A stretch of DNA of 64,000 bases from an uncultured Ruminococcus sp. (lineage in GTDB: Bacteria > Bacillota > Clostridia > Oscillospirales > Acutalibacteraceae), in NCBI GenBank assembly GCA_902777275.1, contig CACYTI010000016.1, forward strand, positions 62,001 through 126,000, in the 5' to 3' direction. The notes beneath the pieces are model-generated. The model made no database searches, had not been told where the DNA came from, and was given only the letters and a program-made list of their open reading frames with translations. This document shows, piece after piece, positions 26,747-35,656 of this stretch. The position numbers and the translations under genes are program-made. Position 1 is the first letter of the stretch; each line of letters opens with the position of its first letter.

Positions 26747-27277
26747 TTACGCTTGAACGGGAAGCTCTGCGATAAACTCGGCAAGGTATTCCTGAATGAG
26801 GGTCACGTCCTCAACAGTGATTCTGCCGTCCATGTTTACGTCTGCCGCTCTGAACGCGTCGGTGCCTTCTTCAAGAATGAAGCCTTCGCGCTCTGCGATG
26901 CTGCGCTGAACCGCTGTAGCGTCGTCAATCTTAACGAATCCGTCGCCGTCTACATCGCCGTAGATGAAATCTCCGGGCTCGTCGGAAACGATTGTTAAGG
27001 TGAACTTTGCGCCTTCCTTGGAAGCAAAGTCAAACTCGCTGAGGTCAAGCTGGAGCTTGATCGTCTGGGAATCATCCTCGGTGTCGAAGGTGATGTTATC
27101 GCCGTTGTAAACAGCGTCGCTCTGAACGCCGCTCTCCTCGAACACGCCGCCGAAGTTGTGTGTCCAAGCGCCGTCGATAGCGAATTTAACCTGACGCTCA
27201 AAGCCGTCGGGAACGTCGGGATACTCGATTTCCGAGCCAGTAGCCTTCGCCGTTACCGACAGCGAATACGGTGTCAT
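26747..27277 (-). pseudogene. Frame-shifted 3' part of the X25-dockerin gene: last module and dockerin
   Basis: This frame continues the preceding minus-strand gene after a shift at about 27233. The true continuation begins at GSEIEYPDVPDG; the residues before it are read in the wrong frame. It holds the rest of the sixth X25-like module and a type I-like dockerin at residues about 106-170. The dockerin has two Ca2+ loops, GDVDGDGFVKIDD and ADVNMDGRITVED, each followed by a helix. Without it the secreted protein would lose its cohesin-binding anchor. There is no ribosome-binding site, so it is not an independent gene. A 17-base deletion relative to the second repeat explains the break. Confidence 0.85.
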
Positions 27278-29036
27278 ACTCGAAATCTGTTACAAACTCT
27301 ACGATGTCGCCGGTTACGGTGATCTCGTTTGTTTCGGGATCGATAGCAACTGTGAAGCTGCCCGCGCCTGTGAGGTTGAAGGTAACGTTGTTGCCTGTAG
27401 CGTCGCCGATCCACTCAGCGCCGTTCTTAACAACCTTGAGCTGTACGTCTGTGTAAGCCTTGTCAACAGTGTAGGTCTTTTCAAACTTGTCGCCGTTCTT
27501 AACCATGAGGTTGTCTTCGTTTGCGGCATCCCAAGCTGTGCCAAAGATCTCAGCCTCGGAGCCTGCTACTACGAATGTAGCGTCTTCAACGGGAGGCTCT
27601 TCTTCTGTCTCGATGGTGAGTGTGAACTTTGCGCCTTCCTTTGTGGAGAAGTCAAACTCGCTGAGGTCAAGCTGGAGCTTGATCGTCTGAGAATCTTCCT
27701 CAGTGTCGAAGGTGATGTTGTCGCCGTTGTAAACAGCGTCGCTTTCAACGCCGCTTTCCTCGAACACGCCGCCGAAGTTGTGTGTCCAAGCGCCGTCGAT
27801 AGCGAATTTAACCTGACGCTCAAAGCCGTCGGGAACGTCGGGATACTCGATTTCCTCCCAAGCTGCGCCGTTGAGCCAGAAGCCTTCGCCGTTGCCGACT
27901 GCGAATACGGTGTCATAATCGAAGGTCGTAACAAACTCAACAACATCGCCTGTTACGGTGATCTCGTTGGTCTCGGGGTCGATAGCAACTGTGAAGCTGC
28001 CTGCGCCTGTGATATTGAATGTAACGTTGTTGCCAGTTGAATCGCCGATCCACTCAGCGCCGTTTTTAACGACCTTGAGCTGAACATCGGTGTAAGCCTT
28101 TGCTGTGGTGTAAGTCTTTTCAAACTTGCCGCCGTTCTTAACCATGAGGTTGTCTTCGTTTGCAGCATCCCAAGCTGTGCCAAAGATCTCAGCTTCAGAG
28201 CCTGCTACTACGAATGTAGCGTCTTCTTCCTCAGGGGGAGCGGTGGTTTCTTCTTCCTCATCAGAGGTAATGGTGATTGTGAACTTTGCGCCTTCCTTTG
28301 TGGAGAAGTCAAAGTTGCTCAGGTCAAGGCGAGCCTTAACGGTCTGGGAATCATCCTCGGTGTCGAAGGTGACGTTGTCGCCGTTGTAAACTGCGTCGCT
28401 CTCAACGCCGCTTTCCTCGAACACGCCGCCGAAGTTGTGTGTCCAAGCGCCGTCGATAGCGAATTTTATCTGACGCTCAAAGCCGTCGGGTACGTTTTTG
28501 TACTCGATTTCCCAAACGTCGGGTTCTACCTCGGTCATCTCGTTAGCCGCATAAGCGGGATCCCAAGCTGCGCCGTTGAGCCAGAAGCCTTCGCCGTTGC
28601 CAACCGCGAATACGGTGTCGTACTCGAAATCGGTAACAAACTCAACAATTTCGCCTGTTACGGTGATCTCGTTGGTTTCGGGATCGATCGCAACTGTGAA
28701 ATCGCCGGCGCCTGTGATGTTGAAGGTCACGTTGTTACCTGTGGAATCGCCGATCCACTCAGCGCCGTTCTTAACAACCTTAAGCTGAACGTCGGTGTAA
28801 GCCTTTGTTGCGGTGTAAGTCTTTTCAAACTTGTCGCCGTTCTTGACCATAAGGTTGTCATTGTTTGCAGCATCCCAAGCTGTGCCGAAAAGCTCAGCCT
28901 CAGAGCCTGCTACCACATAAGTGGTTTCCTCTTCGCCGTCAGCAGCGAAAGCCGTTACTGTTGCCAAGCACGTGAAGCACGAGAAGACAAGCAGGAATGA
29001 CAAAAGCAAGCTGACAGCTTTTTTTGTTCTTTGCAT
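27198..29036 (-). CDS. Secreted protein of tandem X25/SusE-like starch-binding modules, truncated by frameshift
   Basis: The product has 612 residues as read. After a signal peptide (residues 1-32, ending AFAA), two module types alternate: A (VVAGSEAELFGTAWDAAN) and B (VFAVGNGEGFWLNGAAWD). They run A1-B1-A2-B2-A3-B3, about 95-125 residues each, and resemble the X25-type modules of pullulanases and SusE-like starch-binding proteins. B2 lacks a 16-residue strand present in B1. B3 is broken by a further 17-base loss at 27233, leading to a premature stop. The intended protein (about 780 residues) would end in a dockerin and display starch-binding modules on a cellulosome-like complex. The start follows AAGGAGGAACATTTT. 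Confidence 0.85.
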   Translation of the reverse strand: MQRTKKAVSLLLSFLLVFSCFTCLATVTAFAADGEEETTYVVAGSEAELFGTAWDAANNDNLMVKNGDKFEKTYTATKAYTDVQLKVVKNGAEWIGDSTGNNVTFNITGAGDFTVAIDPETNEITVTGEIVEFVTDFEYDTVFAVGNGEGFWLNGAAWDPAYAANEMTEVEPDVWEIEYKNVPDGFERQIKFAIDGAWTHNFGGVFEESGVESDAVYNGDNVTFDTEDDSQTVKARLDLSNFDFSTKEGAKFTITITSDEEEETTAPPEEEDATFVVAGSEAEIFGTAWDAANEDNLMVKNGGKFEKTYTTAKAYTDVQLKVVKNGAEWIGDSTGNNVTFNITGAGSFTVAIDPETNEITVTGDVVEFVTTFDYDTVFAVGNGEGFWLNGAAWEEIEYPDVPDGFERQVKFAIDGAWTHNFGGVFEESGVESDAVYNGDNITFDTEEDSQTIKLQLDLSEFDFSTKEGAKFTLTIETEEEPPVEDATFVVAGSEAEIFGTAWDAANEDNLMVKNGDKFEKTYTVDKAYTDVQLKVVKNGAEWIGDATGNNVTFNLTGAGSFTVAIDPETNEITVTGDIVEFVTDFEYDTVFAVGNGEGYWLGNRVSRRSRRL

Positions 29037-29081
29037 AAAATGTTCCTCCTTTTTTATTTGAACATATAAATGAACACCTTA

Positions 29082-29110
29082 ATTATAGCAAACTGAATTG
29101 TATTTTGCAA
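29082..29110 (-). promoter_or_regulatory. Promoter of the X25-dockerin gene
   Basis: On the minus strand, TTGCAA (29105-29110), a 17-base spacer and TATAAT (29082-29087) lie about 45 bases before the start codon. The rest of the 29037-29266 gap is AT-rich with nothing recognisable. Confidence 0.75.
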
Positions 29111-29266
29111 TATATTTTGAAATTGTTTTTATAAATATTTTGTTACTCTTTTTGGTCAGCGAAAAGCAACATTAGGGAATTTTAATAAAATGACGATTAA
29201 AATACGGTTTTTTATGTCAATTTGATACTGTTTTTGCTTCTGTGCGGGAATAATGATTTTTTACTG

Positions 29267-29299
29267 AAAAAACACGGTCGGGAACGAATCCTGACCGTG
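29267..29299 (-). terminator. Terminator of the dockerin-GH31 operon
   Basis: On the minus strand the stem CACGGTCAG/CCGACCGTG region (29273-29299) is followed by a run of six T (29267-29272). Confidence 0.8.
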
Positions 29300-29340
29300 C
29301 CGTAAATAATTAATAAATGATATGTTAAAACGGTGAATAT

Positions 29341-31245
29341 TTAGATATACTCGACCTCGTCAAATTTCAGATCCTCCGTGCGCATGGCGGGCTTGCACAG
29401 GGGGATGGTTTTGCCTTTTTTGATGAACAGCGGAACCTCGTTGAGCGCGGCGCTGATATAATGGAGTCCCTTGGAGAGCGGCTGACTTTCAATTCTTTCG
29501 CCGCTCAGCTTTACAAAGGTCATGTCCTCGGGCAGATAAACGGTTCTGCCCGACACATTCTGCTCGTAAACGGGAGCTATCATACATTCATCGCCGAGCA
29601 TGAGCTGAGTCTCACATTCGCGTGCTATTGGGTCGGCGGGATAATCGAGCGAGAGCGGACGGAAAATCAAATCGTCGTTTTCGCGCGCCTTTACGAATGT
29701 GTCGTACAGATAGGGGATAAGACGGTAGCGCACCTGAATGATATCTCTGAAATCCTCGCTGTTTTCAAAGCTGTAGCCCTCCTGGTCGCGGGTGCCGAGA
29801 GCGGAGTGGTTGCGCATAAGCGGAGTGAACACGCCCAGCGCCAAAAAGCGCAGAACCAAATCGCGGGTCGCGTTTTCGTTGAAGCCGCCTAAATCCGCGC
29901 CGCAGTAAAGGAAGCCGCACATATTCGCGGCGGGCAGCATTTTGAGATCAAGCAGAATGTGCGACCACCACGAATGATTGTCGCCGAACCAAATGCCGCT
30001 CGAACGGTGAGCGCCGATATAAGAGGCGCGCGAGAACATGAGAAGCTTGCCTTCGCCGAAGGTTTTTTCAAAATACTCTCCGGCGGCTTTTGTCATGTTG
30101 GCTCCGTAGATGTTGTGGACGCGCTGATGGTTGACAAGCTTGCCGTCGATAGTGTGATATATCGCCGAGTAATCGTCTTGAGAGTTGGAAAGACCTGCGA
30201 AGGTGTCTTTGAGATTGAAGAATTTGCCCAGATCAAGGTTTTCGCCTTTGAGTGAAGCCGCCTTGTCAAGAGCCTTTTCAATACCCTCGACCGAGTAAAA
30301 TATAGCCGGCTCGTTCATGTCGTTCCAGAATCCGTCAATACCCGCGTCGATAAGCCCTTGGTATTTTGCGCCGAACCAGTTGCGGACCCCGGGATCGAGA
30401 AAATCGGGAAAAGCGCAGATCCCCGGCCACACGCCGCCCTCAAAGCAGCTTCCGTCGGCGCGCCTGCAAAAATACCCGTGCTCCATGCCCTCCTCATAAA
30501 CGGAATAGCCTTTTTCTTTCTTTACGCCCGCGTCGATGATCGGGATAAGGTGGATGCCCTGCTCGCGCTTGGCGCGGACATAATTCGCAAAATCGGGGAA
30601 CGCTTCTTCGTTGACTGTGAAATCCTTGTAGCGTTCCATGTAGTCGATATCGAGATAAACGCAGTCGAGCGGGATACCCGCTGCATCGTGACGGTCGATG
30701 ACCCTGTCGACCGCTTCGGCGTTGTGGTAGCTCCAGCGGCTCTGCTGAAAACCGAACGCCCACTTCGGGGGCAGATAGCTTTTGCCGATAGCCCGTCTGA
30801 ACTCGCGGACGATATCGCGCGGAAGCTTGCCCGTGATTATGTAAATATCAAAATCGACGCCCTCAACGGTGATTTCGGTCGTGTCCTGTAAGGTGTAGCC
30901 GATATCCCATTTGATACGCGCGGGGAAGTCAACAAAAATCCCGAAGCATCTGTCGGTGCCGCTCAGCATGATAAAGTTGTGCGCGGCGTACAGCGAGCGC
31001 TTTGTTTCGGTGTGGAAGGGGTCGTCGCTGCAATAGCTTTCGTAAATCCAGCCGCGCTTATTTATTCCGCGCGGAGCCTCTCCGAGACCGTAGACGATGT
31101 CGTCCGGCTCCATTTTGAAGCTGAAACGGAAGGAGTCGTTTTCAAGCGTGTGTGAAAAGGGGAAGGACGCAAGCTTGTTAGGGCTGAAGGGAACGACAAC
31201 AGCCTCGGTGTTTATAGGTTTGCCGTGGGTGTACTTTGTAATCAT
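29341..31245 (-). CDS. GH31 alpha-glucosidase
   Basis: The product has 634 residues from ATG 31245, which follows AAGGGAGAAGCTCAA. It is a GH31 enzyme: an N-terminal beta-sandwich, then the catalytic barrel with nucleophile Asp309 in GFWNDMNEP and acid/base Asp422 in GIWFGDNHSWW, then C-terminal beta domains. It is expected to release glucose from the non-reducing ends of alpha-glucans. There is no signal peptide, so it acts in the cytoplasm on imported maltodextrins. It starts 19 bases after the dockerin gene, forming an operon with it, and a terminator follows. Confidence 0.95.
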   Translation of the reverse strand: MITKYTHGKPINTEAVVVPFSPNKLASFPFSHTLENDSFRFSFKMEPDDIVYGLGEAPRGINKRGWIYESYCSDDPFHTETKRSLYAAHNFIMLSGTDRCFGIFVDFPARIKWDIGYTLQDTTEITVEGVDFDIYIITGKLPRDIVREFRRAIGKSYLPPKWAFGFQQSRWSYHNAEAVDRVIDRHDAAGIPLDCVYLDIDYMERYKDFTVNEEAFPDFANYVRAKREQGIHLIPIIDAGVKKEKGYSVYEEGMEHGYFCRRADGSCFEGGVWPGICAFPDFLDPGVRNWFGAKYQGLIDAGIDGFWNDMNEPAIFYSVEGIEKALDKAASLKGENLDLGKFFNLKDTFAGLSNSQDDYSAIYHTIDGKLVNHQRVHNIYGANMTKAAGEYFEKTFGEGKLLMFSRASYIGAHRSSGIWFGDNHSWWSHILLDLKMLPAANMCGFLYCGADLGGFNENATRDLVLRFLALGVFTPLMRNHSALGTRDQEGYSFENSEDFRDIIQVRYRLIPYLYDTFVKARENDDLIFRPLSLDYPADPIARECETQLMLGDECMIAPVYEQNVSGRTVYLPEDMTFVKLSGERIESQPLSKGLHYISAALNEVPLFIKKGKTIPLCKPAMRTEDLKFDEVEYI

Positions 31246-31264
31246 TTGAGCTTCTCCCTTATTC

Positions 31265-32194
31265 TTAGCCTTCGTTATCTCCGCCGCCAAAGAATTCGCC
31301 GATGATCCTTTGAATCGCCGTGACGTCCCTAACATCAACAGCACCGTCGGCGTTTGCGTCGGTGCGGACGAACACTTCGTCATCTGTCAGGTCAATAAGC
31401 GGGCTGCCGTCCTTGTTGGTGTACTCGGCAAGATAGCGCTGAAGAAGCGTCGCGTCGTTAACGGTTACCTCGCCGTCGCCGTTAACATCTCCGATAAGGG
31501 GCTGAGGAGGCTCCTGTTCGTGAGGTGCAATAACCGTGGTGAGAGTTTCTCCGAGCTGTACGTCGGGATTGACCTCGCGGTTCGCTACGACCTGATGCTG
31601 AACAAAGGGAGAAGCGGCGCAGCTTGTGTCGCAGAGAGCCAAAAAATCAACAACGCAGTTTACGGTTGTTTCGCGCGCGGTTCTGTCGAGAAGCTTGAAC
31701 ACGGATTTAACAACGGTGATCGGAGTTCCGTCGTCGTTGTATGCCGTTGCAGGAGGATTGACGGAGGCAAAGTTGCCGACGATCCTGCCGTCTTCTGTTT
31801 GGTGAACGGTTCCGGGACCAAAGCCGTTTTCTACCGCGAAGCTGAAAAATGTCGGGACTGTGTTTCTGCCGATTTTTACGGAGTTGTATTCCGTGCTCCA
31901 TTCGAGAACGTTGGGGTCGTAGGTCAGCTCGTCAATATCGATGTTGATAAGAAACTCCGAGTCTGCGTACATCCTGTATTCAACAGTGAGAAAAATGTCG
32001 CCGTTTTCGTCCTCCATAGAGGACAGGGTGTAGTAATCCGCTGAAGCTGCGGCGAAATAGTTTGAGGTGGCTTTAAGCGTAAAAGCCGGTTCGGGTGAGT
32101 CCGCAGAGGCGGAAATTGAAAATGCGGGAATGGCAGCGAGCGCCGTGAGGAGCGATAAAACTACCGCCAAAGTTTTGCGGGCCTTGAATTTCAT
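31265..32194 (-). CDS. Secreted dockerin protein with a cohesin-like beta-sandwich domain
   Basis: The product has 309 residues from ATG 32194 after AGGAGGTCAGTTT; an upstream in-frame ATG inside the pyramided GC region has no such site. A signal peptide (1-31, ending SISASA) is followed by a beta-rich domain (about 35-225) with TYDPNVLEW and GNFASVNPPATAY, a pattern like cohesin or cohesin-like carbohydrate-associated modules. The dockerin (235-309) has Ca2+ loops GDVNGDGEVTVND and TDANADGAVDVRD, separated by an unusually long linker. It is in an operon with GH31. A protein with both a cohesin-like module and a dockerin could be an adaptor; the cohesin call is tentative. Confidence 0.8.
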   Translation of the reverse strand: MKFKARKTLAVVLSLLTALAAIPAFSISASADSPEPAFTLKATSNYFAAASADYYTLSSMEDENGDIFLTVEYRMYADSEFLINIDIDELTYDPNVLEWSTEYNSVKIGRNTVPTFFSFAVENGFGPGTVHQTEDGRIVGNFASVNPPATAYNDDGTPITVVKSVFKLLDRTARETTVNCVVDFLALCDTSCAASPFVQHQVVANREVNPDVQLGETLTTVIAPHEQEPPQPLIGDVNGDGEVTVNDATLLQRYLAEYTNKDGSPLIDLTDDEVFVRTDANADGAVDVRDVTAIQRIIGEFFGGGDNEG

Positions 32195-32322
32195 AAACTG
32201 ACCTCCTGAGTGATAAAAAATAATATGAATAAGATTATTAAACAATATTATATAATAAAAACCGTCTGTTCGCAATCCAAAAATATAAGCCGTTCTTTGT
32301 TCATTATGCACATTATTCCGCT

Positions 32323-33036
32323 TTATTCTGCGTTCAGGCGACCGCTCAGCTCGCGCAGGGTGACCTCGTAGCCCGCTCTTTCGTAAGTCATCCAATCGCT
32401 CTCGGGCTTTCTTCCGAGAATCGTTTCAGCGAGATAACACAAAAAGTGCGGGTTCTTGATAAGCACGGGACCCGTCACATGGGTGCCGAAGCAGTTGTTC
32501 AGCCTTACGCCCTCGCGCTTGTCGCCGTCTTTGTTGCCGAGCCCCATTCTCACTGAGAAAAGCGTTTTGTCTGCTCCCGTGATCTCGCTGCACTTGTTTA
32601 CAAAGCCGACAACGGGCTGAGTCAGAAAATCACAGTCAAAGATAACGTCGGCGGTCAGGCGCGTCTTGTTCTGCTCCGTTACACCGAAATCAAGCAGCCC
32701 CAAGCCGTCAAAGCTCTGTCCGTGAGCGTCGGTGATGGTTTTTCCGAGCATTTCAAACGAGTTGCCCGTCATAAGTATGACTTTTCCGCTGTCGATATAA
32801 TCCTTTAACGCTTTGCCGTATTTTTTGAAATCCTTTAGCGCGACGCGCTGATTCTTTTCGGTGCCCGAGCCGATGAAAATGAAGTCGCAGTTTTTAAAGT
32901 CGGCGTTATCGCCGAGGCTGAGCCTGTCAAGCTCAACGCGTTCTCCGCTTTTTTCAAGAATGCGCTTCATGGCGGAAACATTCGCGTAGTCGCCGTAGAG
33001 ATTCATAAGGTCGTGGTACAAATGCAGGATTTTCAT
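32323..33036 (-). CDS. gatD: GatD-like glutamine amidotransferase subunit, catalytic residues apparently replaced
   Basis: The 237-residue class I (CobB/CobQ-type) amidotransferase domain follows the murT gene by one base. MurT/GatD normally amidates D-Glu of lipid II. Here the region that should carry the nucleophile (family pattern CGGYQLLG) reads MTGNSFEMLG, with no Cys near residue 90. The GTYxHGP motif reads GTHVTGP at 184-190, so the usual His is Thr188. The fold signatures GSGTEKNQ and LIKNPHFL remain. It may be an inactive or re-purposed partner. The start follows AAAGGGGGAATAAG. Confidence 0.8.
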   Translation of the reverse strand: MKILHLYHDLMNLYGDYANVSAMKRILEKSGERVELDRLSLGDNADFKNCDFIFIGSGTEKNQRVALKDFKKYGKALKDYIDSGKVILMTGNSFEMLGKTITDAHGQSFDGLGLLDFGVTEQNKTRLTADVIFDCDFLTQPVVGFVNKCSEITGADKTLFSVRMGLGNKDGDKREGVRLNNCFGTHVTGPVLIKNPHFLCYLAETILGRKPESDWMTYERAGYEVTLRELSGRLNAE

Positions 33037-33037
33037 C

Positions 33038-34363
33038 TTATTCCCCCTTTACCTTTGCCAAAAGCTTGCCCTTGTCGGAGAAGCAGGTTATCGCGTATAT
33101 GTATTCCTTGCGGTCGCTGTTGAGATGATCCGCCGCCTCGCCGATGTCCTCAAACAGCTTTATTCTGTCGTTCGGGATATCGGTGTAGGAAAAACGAACC
33201 GCGAGGTCGTTGACGTATTTTCCCGCGAGGACGATTTGATGAACGTTTTTGTTGTTAAGCATATCGAAGTCGATGTCGTAAAGCCACGAAACGTCGCTCG
33301 TGAAATATTTGCGGCTCACCGCGTCAACGATTATCAAAACATCGCAGCCTTGTTTATACGCCGAGGCGACGCGGAGCGACTGGTCGTAGGAAATTGAGTT
33401 TTCGTGCTTTGAGGTGAGAAGCGTTCCCTTGCGGCTGCCGAGCGTGAAGGTGATGACTCTGCCGTTTTTCAGCACATAGTTGTTCATGTCGGCGGCGATT
33501 TTCGCGCCGTCAACTCCGACGATGGACGCGACCGTGTAGGCGGACAGAATGTTGTAAATGTTGTACAGCGATTTGAGCGCGAGCGTGATCGTGTGCTTTC
33601 CGTCGATCGTCATTTCGCCCTTGTCCAAATCGACCGAGGTGATCGTGTATTGCGTGTCATGGCGGTGATAGCCGCAGGCGGTGCAGCGGTAGTGACCGAT
33701 ATGGTTGTAATGGTGTGTGGAGTAGGTCATGGGCGCTTTGCATACGGGGCAGTAAGCGCCGTCGTTGTAAACGCTTTCGAGAGTCGGCGTGTCGGAGGAA
33801 AGCTTGTCCGCGCCGAACCAAACCACGTCCTTGCGTCCCTCGGCAAAGGATGAAACAAGCGGATCGTCGGCGTTGAGAATAAGCTGAGTTCCGTCGGTTA
33901 TGCTGTCGAGCAGCGCCTCATACACCCATTCGGGATGACCGTTGCGCGTAAGCTGGTCGCGGTACAAATTGGTGATGACATAGTGAGTCGGCTTGATGTA
34001 TTTGAATGTATATCGCGCGAAACGCTCGTCGCTCTCGATAAGCAGTATATCGCTTTTGACCTTGCCGCCGAGTGTGGAGCTGTCAAGAACAAGAGTGGTA
34101 ACGCCCTCTATCTGGTTGGAGCCCTCCTTGTTCCACGCCACGCTTTTTCCGTTTTGTGTGAGAATGTGGGCGATCATCTCCACGGTGGAGGTTTTGCCGT
34201 TGCTTCCGGTCACGGCGATAATATACTTTGGAAGCTGAACGCGGCTGAGAATGTCGGGGCACAGCTTCAGCGCGACCTGACCGGGCTTGCTGCTGCCCTT
34301 GCCGATAAGCTTTCCCGCAAAGCGAAGCAGCTTGCAGATCAAAATTGTAAAAAACTTTTTCAT
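33038..34363 (-). CDS. murT: MurT-like Mur ligase family protein (lipid II amidation partner)
   Basis: The 441-residue Mur-ligase fold protein has the P-loop GSNGKTS (53-59), an inserted zinc ribbon with Cys205, Cys208, Cys227 and Cys230, and the C-terminal DUF1727 domain. MurT activates the D-Glu carboxylate of lipid II with ATP and passes it to ammonia from GatD. DVSWLYDIDF (Asp357) matches the family, but the upstream family motif near KNPxGxN reads HENSISYDQ at 320-328, so this is a divergent member. It pairs with the altered GatD-like gene, suggesting that the two changed together. Confidence 0.85.
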   Translation of the reverse strand: MKKFFTILICKLLRFAGKLIGKGSSKPGQVALKLCPDILSRVQLPKYIIAVTGSNGKTSTVEMIAHILTQNGKSVAWNKEGSNQIEGVTTLVLDSSTLGGKVKSDILLIESDERFARYTFKYIKPTHYVITNLYRDQLTRNGHPEWVYEALLDSITDGTQLILNADDPLVSSFAEGRKDVVWFGADKLSSDTPTLESVYNDGAYCPVCKAPMTYSTHHYNHIGHYRCTACGYHRHDTQYTITSVDLDKGEMTIDGKHTITLALKSLYNIYNILSAYTVASIVGVDGAKIAADMNNYVLKNGRVITFTLGSRKGTLLTSKHENSISYDQSLRVASAYKQGCDVLIIVDAVSRKYFTSDVSWLYDIDFDMLNNKNVHQIVLAGKYVNDLAVRFSYTDIPNDRIKLFEDIGEAADHLNSDRKEYIYAITCFSDKGKLLAKVKGE

Positions 34364-34483
34364 AAACGTTCTCCGTAATAGGTTTTGATTGTTGTTTCAT
34401 TATGCTTTCATTATAATAGGAAACCGTGCAATTTGCAAGGCTTTCCGCGACGGTTTATGAGTAAAAAAACCGGCTCTGAGCTT

Positions 34484-35656
34484 TTACGCCTTCGAGTCGG
34501 TTTCGGCTGTTTGGTTATGCGCGCCGAGGTTGTCTTTCTTTTTAAAGTTCTTAACCCTTTTATATTCTCTGATGACCTTTTTCGGCTTGGTGACCATCGC
34601 CTTGCCCAGCCGGAATACGACCCAGAACGGATACAGGACTTTGTGTTGGTATATAAACGGGTGAGCCTCCTGCATTACGGTGTCGGATTGAAAAATACGG
34701 CTCTTGACATAGGAGCGCTTTGCGCTTCCGCTGTCGTCGTTGTTGAGCTTTTGGGCGAGGACATTTTCATCCGAGCCGAAGCAGTTAGAATCGGAATAAA
34801 AATCAAGCTCGCGCTGTTCTTCCTCGCTGAGCGGCTGTCCCGTGAACGCCTTTTTTGAAAGCTCACGCACGCTTTTCTCGTACTCCGTAAGCTTTTGCTT
34901 TTCAAGCTCCGCGCCGAGATAATCCCAATTGAGGGAAGCACCCTGCTTTTTGTTGAAAATATAAATATCAAGCAGCGATCTCAAGCCGACTCCGCCCTGC
35001 GAATAGTGCTTGTACATATGACAGAGCAGATAGGCGTAAAAATCCTCGGGAGTCATGTGATAGCCGTATTTGCGGTTCTCGTCCAAAACAAGCCTGTCCT
35101 TTATATCCGCGTAGAGCGCGTAAAGCTCGGGGCGCTTGTACTGCGAAAAGAGCGAGCGGTGCATTTCGAAAAGGACGTTTTGACTTTTGGAATAAACGTC
35201 GTGGTTTGACGCGCCGAATTTGGTGCACTTAAAGCCGAGCTCGGTCATAATGCGCTTAACGTCATCCGCTCTTTCGCTGTCGAAAAGAATGTCGTTGTCG
35301 GACATCTCGCGCAAGGCGGGGTTGTCGTACATTTCGCGGATGACCGCGCCCTTCAGCGGAAGGTACCAAATCCCGTTTTCCTCAAGCTTGTTCATCACCT
35401 TTTTGCGCTCGATATTAAACAGCGAGAGCCTGCGGATTATTTGGTACTTTGACTGAAATAAATACTCGGGCAGCTTGACCGACTGTTCAAGCGCGTTGCA
35501 CGCCGCGATAGTCAGCCCGTGGTACAGTGCGAGCTTATATATGTGTTTTAAGTTCATTGCGGCACATTTTTCCGGATCGGCTTTTTCGCCGTTCACCGCG
35601 CAGGATACAAGGTAAATCAAATCAGCCGCCGCTTTTTTTGCTTCGTTATTATCCAT
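34484..35656 (-). CDS. Nucleotidyltransferase-like protein (NTP_transf_5 family)
   Basis: The 390-residue protein carries the family signature LKGAVIREMYDNPALREMSD followed by NDILF (Asp120, Asp122), which supplies the two acidic metal ligands of the polymerase-beta fold. The C-terminus is basic (VTKPKKVIREYKRVKNFKKK). The family is uncharacterised biochemically but is found in peptide-modifying clusters, for example with HprK-like kinases in paeninodin-type lasso peptide loci. An HprK-like gene lies 1.6 kb upstream on the same strand. I see no precursor peptide or maturation protease here. Confidence 0.8.
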   Translation of the reverse strand: MDNNEAKKAAADLIYLVSCAVNGEKADPEKCAAMNLKHIYKLALYHGLTIAACNALEQSVKLPEYLFQSKYQIIRRLSLFNIERKKVMNKLEENGIWYLPLKGAVIREMYDNPALREMSDNDILFDSERADDVKRIMTELGFKCTKFGASNHDVYSKSQNVLFEMHRSLFSQYKRPELYALYADIKDRLVLDENRKYGYHMTPEDFYAYLLCHMYKHYSQGGVGLRSLLDIYIFNKKQGASLNWDYLGAELEKQKLTEYEKSVRELSKKAFTGQPLSEEEQRELDFYSDSNCFGSDENVLAQKLNNDDSGSAKRSYVKSRIFQSDTVMQEAHPFIYQHKVLYPFWVVFRLGKAMVTKPKKVIREYKRVKNFKKKDNLGAHNQTAETDSKA

